A stretch of 23,760 nucleotides of DNA, taken from IMG/VR virus record IMGVR_UViG_3300017726_000085, positions 1 through 23,760 of that record. One strand, written 5' to 3'. This document shows, one piece after another, positions 17,767 through 23,760 of this stretch. A program made the translations under genes and the position numbers. The stretch is from a virus. The notes beneath the pieces were generated by a model that had not been told where the DNA came from, did no database searches, and saw only the letters and a program-made list of their open reading frames with translations. Within the stretch, counting starts at the first letter, position 1; each line of letters starts with the position of its first letter.

Positions 17767-19517
17767 TGGCAGATACATCCCGCGTACAACCTATGGCGTT
17801 CATATGCGAGGGCGGGTTGATAGCAAACCGTTCTACCTTTATCATGCAACCTGGTCAAGCACTACAGCTTGAGAACTTTGAACCAGATATTGAAGGTGGC
17901 TATAAGCGCATACAAGGCTACCAAAAACACGTAAAACAAATTGTTCCTCACACCTCATCAGCCGATGAAGAACTTTTGATGGTGGTTAACTTCGCTAACA
18001 AAATTATAGCGGCTAGAGGAGAAAAAATATTTAGTGCTGCGACTGGTTCACTAGCCGCGGCAATCGCACAAGGAACCGCTATGACAGGTTCCGGCACTAT
18101 AACTGTAGAATCGACATCTGGCTTCAGCTCCAGTGGAACTCTTCAGATTGATAGCGAACAGTTTACATACACTGGAATAACTTCAACTACGTTTACCGGT
18201 GTAACACGAGCGACTAACAGCACTTCTGCTGCCGCACATGCACCAACTAGCGATGCGTCCCTTACAGTAGTATCTGAGAGCTGGACAGAAAGAGACGCAG
18301 GTCGTACAAATGCTACGAAGTATAACTTCGAACGTTTTAATTTTGATGGTAACGAAAAACTAATTGTTGTAGATGGGGTCAATGACCCTACAGTATTTAG
18401 TACTTCGATGGCCGCTACCGATGTAACTGCATCCGCAGTAGAAGGGGCCAGCATCGTAGCGGCATACCGAGAACATATGTTCTACGCAGGTATGTCCACC
18501 ACACCACAAGAACTCGTATTCAGTGTCCCTTTTGATGAAGACAATTTTACAGGTGGGCAAGGTGCTGGAAGCATAAAAGTTGATGATACTATTGTGGGTA
18601 TCAAAGTATTCCGTGAAAATTTATTTATATTTTGTGAAAACAGAATCTTTAAATTAACGGGCAGTTCCAGTTCAGACTTTTCAATGGCGCCAGTTACCCG
18701 TGATATTGGATGCATAAATGGCCATACTATTCAGGAATTTGCTGGTGATATTATCTTTCTTGGCCCTGACGGATTGCGCACTGTCGCTGGTACGGAAAGA
18801 ATTGGTGACGTGGAATTGGGAACTATAAGTTCCAATGTTCAATCAATATTTGATGAGAATATTATCAGTGCCGCCGCATTTGAATCTGTTGTCATCCCCA
18901 ATAAAACGCAATACAGATTATTCTTTTCTAAGCAAGGCGGGGCAGAAAGCCGTACAGAAGGCATAACCTGCGTCCTAAAAAGCCAACAAGGTGGTAACAA
19001 AGGTTACGAGTTTTCGTCACTAAAAGGTATAAAACCTGCGTGTACGGATACTTTTATAAGAACTGGAGATGTTTTAGTTCTACATGGTGGTTTTGATGGC
19101 TACGTATATCGACAAGAACAAGGTTCTACTTTCGATGGTTCAGCCATAAACGGGCGTTACAGAAGTCCCGATTTGACTATGCAAGACCCTGGCATACGAA
19201 AGCATATGCAACGAGTCATTGTAAACTTTAAGCCTGAGTCCACAATTGATGCAGATTTATTCGTTAGATACGATTATGAAGCTGCAGACGCAGTTAGACC
19301 AGCCGCTTATCCGCTAGATTCTACAAATATCGCGGGTATTTACGGCACATCTAGTTACGGAACCCCTACATATGGTGGACCATCTCAGCCCTTGGTTAGG
19401 CAAGCAGTAGAAGGTTCTGGATTTGCTGTGGCATTGAGGGTTAATGACGGCGGCGCAACAGCCGCATATTCCCTAAAAGGCTTTCAGTTAGAGTATCAGT
19501 TAGGAGCAAGACGCTAA
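17766..19517 (+). CDS. tail nozzle/tail tubular protein B-like (583 aa)
   Basis: Beta-rich protein with repeated blade-like segments (NEKLIVVDGVNDPTVFSTS, REHMFYAGMSTTPQELVFSV, DTIVGIKVFRENLFIFCENR, AGDIIFLGPDGLRTVAGTER), consistent with the beta-propeller nozzle (T7 gp12-like or P22 gp10-like) below the adaptor. Residues about 104-158 are the same beta module as in the preceding gene (TITVESTSGFSSSGTLQIDS). C-terminal KGFQLEYQLGARR is typical of tail hub proteins in this position. Start in TAATG; the next gene follows after 0 nt. Confidence 0.7.
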   Translation: MADTSRVQPMAFICEGGLIANRSTFIMQPGQALQLENFEPDIEGGYKRIQGYQKHVKQIVPHTSSADEELLMVVNFANKIIAARGEKIFSAATGSLAAAIAQGTAMTGSGTITVESTSGFSSSGTLQIDSEQFTYTGITSTTFTGVTRATNSTSAAAHAPTSDASLTVVSESWTERDAGRTNATKYNFERFNFDGNEKLIVVDGVNDPTVFSTSMAATDVTASAVEGASIVAAYREHMFYAGMSTTPQELVFSVPFDEDNFTGGQGAGSIKVDDTIVGIKVFRENLFIFCENRIFKLTGSSSSDFSMAPVTRDIGCINGHTIQEFAGDIIFLGPDGLRTVAGTERIGDVELGTISSNVQSIFDENIISAAAFESVVIPNKTQYRLFFSKQGGAESRTEGITCVLKSQQGGNKGYEFSSLKGIKPACTDTFIRTGDVLVLHGGFDGYVYRQEQGSTFDGSAINGRYRSPDLTMQDPGIRKHMQRVIVNFKPESTIDADLFVRYDYEAADAVRPAAYPLDSTNIAGIYGTSSYGTPTYGGPSQPLVRQAVEGSGFAVALRVNDGGATAAYSLKGFQLEYQLGARR

Positions 19518-21893
19518 ATGGGTGCTACATACACAAGACAGTCATCCTATACTGATGGTGACGTAATTCAGGCAGCAGATACTAACAACGAATTTGACCA
19601 GTTGTTAGCCGCTTTTGCTGCCGGAACAGGGCACACGCACGATGGTACATCTGCTGAAGGTGGCCCCGTCACAAAACTGTTAGGCACCTCCCTAACTCTC
19701 GGGGATGGCACAGCAGGAACAGATATCACTGTAACTTTTGATGGCGAATCAAATGACGGTATTATTAAGTGGATGGAAGACGAAGACTACTTTGAGTTTT
19801 CAGATGATATCCTCATTGCTTCCACAGAAAAAATACAATTCCGTGATACCGCCATATACATTAATTCAAGCGCAGACGGGCAGCTTGACCTTGTAGCCGA
19901 TACAGAAATTCAAATTGCTGCAACTACCATCGACATGAATGGTAATGCAGATATATCTGGTAATTTGGGCATCGGTGGTAATCTTACCGTAACAGGTACG
20001 ACCACGTTCAATGGCGGCACCATTACGATGGGTGACGCTGCTACAGACAATGTGGTATTCGGCGCGGATGTTGATTCTAGTATCATCCCTGACGACGACA
20101 ATACGTACGATTTAGGTTCCTCCAGCCAAGAGTGGCGCGATATTTACATCGACGGCACGGCGTACTTAGATGCAATTAACTTTGACGGCACGGCAATTAG
20201 CGCCACTGCCGCAGAGTTAAACATCATGGATGGTGTGACAGCCAGCACTGCCGAACTTAATAAGCTAGACGGTGCCACAGTCACTACATCTGAAATAAAC
20301 ATTCTTGATGGTGATACAACTGCATCTTCCACTACTGTAGTGGACGCTGACCGCGTTGTTCTCAATGACGCCGGCACCATGAAGCAAGTCGCAGTTACTG
20401 ACCTTGCTGCGTACTTTGATGATGAGATTACGGCTATGCCAAATCTTGTTACAACAGCCGCTACCACAGTTGGTGCGCTTAACTCTGGTTCTATTACTTC
20501 TGGGTTCGGTACTATTGACACCGGCTCATCTACAATTACCACAACGGGTCTTATAACCGGTGGTTCGTTGGACATTGACGATGTAGTCATCAACGGGTCA
20601 ACAATTGGTCATACTGATGATACGGACCTCATTACAGTTGCTAGCGGCATTGCCACAATCGCAGGTGAGCTATCAGTAACCACGCTAGATATTGGCGGCA
20701 CAAACGTCACTTCTACAGCTGCTGAACTGAATATCCTTGATGGAGTAACCTCTACAGCAGCGGAACTGAACATTCTTGATGGGGTAACATCAACTGCGGC
20801 AGAACTAAATATTCTTGATGGTGTAACATCAACTGCTGCAGAATTAAACATTCTTGATGGTGTTACTGCCACAGCGACGGAACTTAACTATAGCGACACA
20901 GGTTCTTCTGTAGGCACTGTGGTTGCAAGTAAGGTTGTGACTGTTGACGCAAATAAAGACGTAGCCAGCTTCCGTAACATCACACTTACCGGAGAATTGG
21001 ACGCTGGCTCACTTGATATTTCAGGTGATGCAGATATCGACGGTACACTGGAAGCTGATGCTATTACAGTTAATGGTACAGCACTAAATACAGTTATCGC
21101 AGGAGTAACAGTAGCTAACGCTACTTTAGCCGCTACGACAACCGTTGCTGATAGCACAGCTAACACAAACTTTCCTGTAGTATTTCACGATGAATCAAAT
21201 GGATTACTTGACGACACCGGTGCTTTGCGCTATAATCCAAGTACTGGTGAATTATTAGTACCTAAACTTACTGTAGCTGGAACTACTACAACTGTAGATA
21301 CAGTTACGATGAATGCAGAGAATGCAATCATCTTTGAGGGTGCTACTGCTGACGCACACGAAACTACACTTACTATTGTAGACCCAACAGCAGACCGAAC
21401 AATAAATCTTCCTAATCAGTCAGGTACAGTTCCTGTACTAGCAGTAGCAAGTAATACTGCTATTACAGCTACACCCGCAGAGCTAAATATTCTTGATGGT
21501 GTGACATCAACTGCTGCAGAGCTAAATATTCTTGATGGTGTAACATCAACTGCTGCAGAACTAAACATTCTTGATGGTGTAACATCTACTGCCGCAGAAC
21601 TAAATATTCTTGATGGCGTAACTGCTACAGCAGCTGAGCTTAATTACAGTGATACCGGCGCATCCGTAGGCACTGTCGTTGCTAGCAAAGTAGTAACAGT
21701 AGATGCCAACAAGGACGTAGCTAGCTTTAGAAATATTACTCTGACAGGCGAACTTGATGCGGGTTCCTTGGACGTTTCTGGTGACGCTGATATTGACGGA
21801 ACATTAGAAGCAGATGCTATAACAGTTAACGGTGCTACCCTTAATTCAGTAATTGCTGATGAGGCTACAGCCCTTGCTATTGCGCTAGGCTAA
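19518..21893 (+). CDS. repeat-rich tail fibre (791 aa)
   Basis: The N-terminus (MGATYTRQSSYTDGDVIQAA) looks like a particle-binding domain, with an AGTGHTHDG motif common in fibres. The rest is a long Thr/Ala/Gly/Asp beta-solenoid-like shaft built of short repeats: DYFEFSDDI- and QFRDTAIYI-type segments, a DNTYDLGSSSQEWRDIYIDG motif frequent in marine phage fibres, and many 13-residue TSTAAELNILDGV repeats. Two blocks of four near-regular repeats (about residues 399-450 and 651-702) are each followed by a cassette that is nearly identical in protein. Shine-Dalgarno AGGAG precedes the ATG. It presumably binds the host surface; no receptor-binding tip domain is recognised. Confidence 0.85.
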   Translation: MGATYTRQSSYTDGDVIQAADTNNEFDQLLAAFAAGTGHTHDGTSAEGGPVTKLLGTSLTLGDGTAGTDITVTFDGESNDGIIKWMEDEDYFEFSDDILIASTEKIQFRDTAIYINSSADGQLDLVADTEIQIAATTIDMNGNADISGNLGIGGNLTVTGTTTFNGGTITMGDAATDNVVFGADVDSSIIPDDDNTYDLGSSSQEWRDIYIDGTAYLDAINFDGTAISATAAELNIMDGVTASTAELNKLDGATVTTSEINILDGDTTASSTTVVDADRVVLNDAGTMKQVAVTDLAAYFDDEITAMPNLVTTAATTVGALNSGSITSGFGTIDTGSSTITTTGLITGGSLDIDDVVINGSTIGHTDDTDLITVASGIATIAGELSVTTLDIGGTNVTSTAAELNILDGVTSTAAELNILDGVTSTAAELNILDGVTSTAAELNILDGVTATATELNYSDTGSSVGTVVASKVVTVDANKDVASFRNITLTGELDAGSLDISGDADIDGTLEADAITVNGTALNTVIAGVTVANATLAATTTVADSTANTNFPVVFHDESNGLLDDTGALRYNPSTGELLVPKLTVAGTTTTVDTVTMNAENAIIFEGATADAHETTLTIVDPTADRTINLPNQSGTVPVLAVASNTAITATPAELNILDGVTSTAAELNILDGVTSTAAELNILDGVTSTAAELNILDGVTATAAELNYSDTGASVGTVVASKVVTVDANKDVASFRNITLTGELDAGSLDVSGDADIDGTLEADAITVNGATLNSVIADEATALAIALG
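20712..20867. repeat. four 39-bp fibre repeats, block 1
   Basis: Four consecutive 39-bp units encoding STAAELNILDGVT. Codon choice differs between units (for example TCTACAGCT, TCTACAGCA, TCAACTGCG and TCAACTGCT at the start), so they are not freshly amplified copies. A diverged fifth unit (ATATELNYSDTG) follows from 20868. Confidence 0.9.
21468..21623. repeat. four 39-bp fibre repeats, block 2
   Basis: Four 39-bp units encoding (A/S)T(P/A)AELNILDGVT. Units 2 and 3 differ at only 2 of 39 positions, so they look recently duplicated, in contrast to block 1. A diverged fifth unit (ATAAELNYSDTG) follows from 21624, mirroring block 1. Confidence 0.9.
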
Positions 21894-21904
21894 AGGAGAA
21901 ATAA

Positions 21905-22264
21905 ATGGCCAATACATTCAAGGTAGTATCGCATGACGTTATGCCAGCCTCAAGCGGTACGCCAGAAGACTTATACACCACCCCCGGCAGTACAACTACA
22001 ATTATTTTGGGTATGGTGCTTTCAAACGTACATACTAGTCAAGTCACGGTGAGTGTAAAGCTGGTCAGTGATACATCAGGTGGTGGGCGTACGGCGACAA
22101 ACACGACGACATTCCTATTGAAGGATGCACCTTTGCCTGTTGGTGCATCTCTTGAAATTCTTGCTGGCAACAAAGTAGTGCTTGAAACTACAGATAAGAT
22201 TCAGATTGACTGTTCTGTAGCAGATAAAGCAAGCGTAACTATGAGCATCATGGAGATAACCTAA
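21905..22264 (+). CDS. small beta-rich virion-associated protein (119 aa)
   Basis: Starts MANTFKVVSHDVMPASSGTP, 11 nt after the fibre stop, with AAGGAGA as Shine-Dalgarno. Alternating hydrophobic strands (TTIILGMVLSNVHTSQVTVS, ASLEILAGNKVVLETTDKIQ) suggest a compact beta-sandwich like the small fibre-associated or tail-decoration proteins placed after fibres in marine phages. The stop overlaps the next start (TAATG). Precise role unknown. Confidence 0.65.
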   Translation: MANTFKVVSHDVMPASSGTPEDLYTTPGSTTTIILGMVLSNVHTSQVTVSVKLVSDTSGGGRTATNTTTFLLKDAPLPVGASLEILAGNKVVLETTDKIQIDCSVADKASVTMSIMEIT

Positions 22265-22713
22265 TGCCGTATCTGGGTCAGCAAACAGCCGATAACTTCC
22301 AGAGTACGACTGCAGTACAACGGTTCAATGGTGATGGCAGCGATACCACATTCACCCTGACCACCGCAGTATCATCTGTCCAAGATGTCCTTGTGTCTGT
22401 TGACGGTGTTGTCCAAGACACTGCGGCATACACCATTCCTGATGGCACTACGCTGACATTCACTGCTGCCCCGTCGAGTGGCACCGGCAATATCTTTGTG
22501 AACTACCTTGCGCCACAGGGTGCAACAATCACACCTGCTGCTGAGAACAAGGGTAACTTCAAGGGTGGTGGCCTGTTCCGTACCAACGCACAGTCGTTGA
22601 CTGCGAACACAACCATCCTTGCAACTGAGAACGCAAACGTGACTGGCCCCTTTACTGTAGGCAGTGGCGTAACCCTGACCGTTGAAAGCGGTGGAACATT
22701 GGTGACGCTATGA
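22264..22713 (+). CDS. tail fibre-like beta protein (149 aa)
   Basis: Contains VQRFNGDGSDTTFTLTTAVS and VQDVLVSVDGVVQDTAAYTI, with LTFTAAPSSGTGNIFVNYL: a beta module common at the N-termini or shafts of phage tail fibres. The C-terminal half (FKGGGLFRTNAQSLTANTTI, GPFTVGSGVTLTVESGGTL) resembles a capping, solenoid-like end. Probably a short fibre or fibre accessory. Overlaps the next gene as ATGA (22710-22713). Confidence 0.65.
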   Translation: MPYLGQQTADNFQSTTAVQRFNGDGSDTTFTLTTAVSSVQDVLVSVDGVVQDTAAYTIPDGTTLTFTAAPSSGTGNIFVNYLAPQGATITPAAENKGNFKGGGLFRTNAQSLTANTTILATENANVTGPFTVGSGVTLTVESGGTLVTL

Positions 22714-23096
22714 GTGTATTGAAGGCAGATACCATCCAGTCAACTGGCGGCGGTGCGGCTACGCTGACGAAGCAACACGCTGCGAAGGCTTGGTGCAAAT
22801 TTGGTAGTGATGCACAGCCCGACGACAGTTTTAACATTGCATCTGGAACAGACGTAGGAACAGGACAATGGAGATTTGCAAAAACAAACGCAATGAGTAG
22901 CACCCAGCATGTTATTGGGGTTACGAGTGGTTTTCAAATTGACACATTTAACACAGGTTTCAACAGTGCTGCTATAGAAAGCACAACAAATCACACACAA
23001 TCAAAATATCACGAGGCTGGCTCCGCTTTCCAAGATTTTAATTCATCTGGTACTGCTGGTTATGGTATGCACTCAATCCATGGAGACCTCGCATGA
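22710..23096 (+). CDS. tandem fibre-like paralogue 1 (128 aa)
   Basis: Starts in an ATGA overlap: MSVLKADTIQSTGGGAATLT, then QHAAKAWCKFGSDAQPDDSF, NIASGTDVGTGQWRF, ending HSIHGDLA. It shares with the next two genes an (I/L)-x-(A/V)-x-T(L/I) start, a KAW or KVW core, a (D)SFN(I)AS-type core and, with gene 2, the C-terminal GDLA. The family looks like a small beta-rich virion or fibre-tip protein; I recall similar tandem genes at the ends of marine phage structural modules. Its last 13 bases before the ATG overlap (GGAGACCTCGCAT) supply the Shine-Dalgarno of the next gene. Confidence 0.65.
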   Translation: MSVLKADTIQSTGGGAATLTKQHAAKAWCKFGSDAQPDDSFNIASGTDVGTGQWRFAKTNAMSSTQHVIGVTSGFQIDTFNTGFNSAAIESTTNHTQSKYHEAGSAFQDFNSSGTAGYGMHSIHGDLA

Positions 23097-23500
23097 GTAC
23101 CATTCTTGTAAACACGCTAACTGGTACTAGCACTGCTGGCTCTATTGTAGTCACGGGTGAGGGTAACAGCACGACCACAAACTTGCAGCAGGGGCTGGCG
23201 AAAGTATGGTGTCTACTAGATGGAACAGGCACCATCGGTGTAACTGACAGTTTTAATATCGCATCTGCCACAGATAATGGCACGGGCGACTACACTACCA
23301 CAGCTACAAACGCTTTTGGCAATTCAACTTATGCTTGTTGCGCTACAGCAGGGCAAAACTCAGGTGACCAAGTTTCTGCTAGTAATGAAGGTGGTGCAAG
23401 GTCAACGACAGCTATTAGAACGCAATGTACTCGTAGCACATCGGACAGCTTTCTTGACTGTGATTTTGTTGAGACTATTCGCATGGGAGACCTCGCATAA
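23093..23500 (+). CDS. tandem fibre-like paralogue 2 (135 aa)
   Basis: Second of at least three related genes: MSTILVNTLTGTSTAGSIVV, then GLAKVWCLLDGTGTIGVTDS, FNIASATDNGTGDYTTTATN and an end in IRMGDLA. It overlaps its upstream neighbour as ATGA and downstream as TAATG. The start and middle align with paralogue 1; the part after about residue 80 is more divergent, as expected if the outward face varies. Five cysteines are present, unusual for a virion-surface fibre. Function is inferred only from position and family. Confidence 0.65.
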   Translation: MSTILVNTLTGTSTAGSIVVTGEGNSTTTNLQQGLAKVWCLLDGTGTIGVTDSFNIASATDNGTGDYTTTATNAFGNSTYACCATAGQNSGDQVSASNEGGARSTTAIRTQCTRSTSDSFLDCDFVETIRMGDLA

Positions 23501-23760
23501 TGCCTAGTTTCGGTACACTCAAAGCAGATACCCTGACGCACTCGACTGCGGGTTCGCTGGCTACGAATTATGTTGTAAAAGGAACTGCAAAGGTTTGGGC
23601 AACAGTAAATGCTGGCGCAGAAAAAAACAGTTTTGGAGTTTCCAGTTTTGATGACAACGGAACTGGAAATCACGATATCAATTTTATCAACGCATTTGAC
23701 AACGCCTTGTATAGCTGCTTGCTCACTGCAAGTGATAATCCCGGCACAGCCAACGATTAC
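23500..23760 (+). CDS. tandem fibre-like paralogue 3, cut by window end (87 codons seen)
   Basis: Third related gene: MPSFGTLKADTLTHSTAGSL, then VVKGTAKVWATVNAGAEKNS, FGVSSFDDNGTGNHDINFIN. It starts in a TAATG overlap with the previous stop. It continues past the window end, so its length and C-terminus are unknown. Confidence 0.65.
   Translation, partial: MPSFGTLKADTLTHSTAGSLATNYVVKGTAKVWATVNAGAEKNSFGVSSFDDNGTGNHDINFINAFDNALYSCLLTASDNPGTANDY

Noticed and set aside
20144-21166. Several minus-strand open frames opposite the fibre gene
   Set aside because: They mirror the 39-bp repeats (repeated TPSRIFSSAAV peptides) and are shadows of the fibre frame.
20712-21623. CRISPR-like array from regularly spaced repeats
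   Set aside because: The 39-bp units are contiguous, in frame and encode fibre repeats; there are no unique spacers.

Overview
The window looks like the late (lysis, packaging, virion structure) half of a short-tailed dsDNA phage, probably a marine podovirus-like phage of an alphaproteobacterium or similar host. This rests on gene order (lysis genes, small basic proteins, TerS/TerL, portal, scaffold, major capsid, decoration, adaptor, nozzle, fibres), on the absence of a tape-measure gene between capsid and fibre genes, and on several small protein families I recall mainly from marine phage genomes. Host and habitat are inference; no replication, integrase or tRNA gene was found.

Layout. Positions 1-909 form a control region with two opposed units. 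A leftward unit has a near-consensus promoter (710-738), two overlapping small basic ORFs (647-492, apparently starting at ATA, and 538-413) and a hairpin/T-tract terminator (366-324). A rightward promoter (871-907) drives one small gene (910-1128), probably leaderless, ended by a textbook terminator (1183-1224). From 1234 to about 13962 there is one dense rightward gene train; up to the terminase the genes almost all overlap as TAATG, TGATG or ATGA. It holds a holin, other small membrane proteins and a T4-type lysozyme (1709-3138), then accessory genes (3138-6492) including a SET-domain protein set among very lysine-rich small proteins. TerS, a helix-turn-helix protein, TerL, portal, a 71-aa protein and a 968-aa proline/alanine-rich structural protein follow. 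Scaffold (14033) ends in a hairpin, followed at once by a second copy of the 910-gene promoter, which serves the major capsid gene (15167) through a 220-nt structured leader. Decoration protein, adaptor, nozzle, a repeat-rich fibre and a tandem array of small fibre-like genes fill the rest; the last is cut by the window end.

The most interesting points are: (a) the SET-domain protein beside candidate lysine-rich substrates; (b) two distant promoters sharing the arrangement CTTCACAA-N10-TTGTGGTACAATATATATA, with a dyad between -35 and -10; (c) the overlooked leftward mini-operon with a possible AUA start; (d) a fibre gene with a duplicated cassette almost identical in protein but changed at about three quarters of its codons; (e) the same beta module inserted in two adjacent tail genes; (f) tandem fibre-like paralogues whose shared 3' ends double as the next gene's Shine-Dalgarno.
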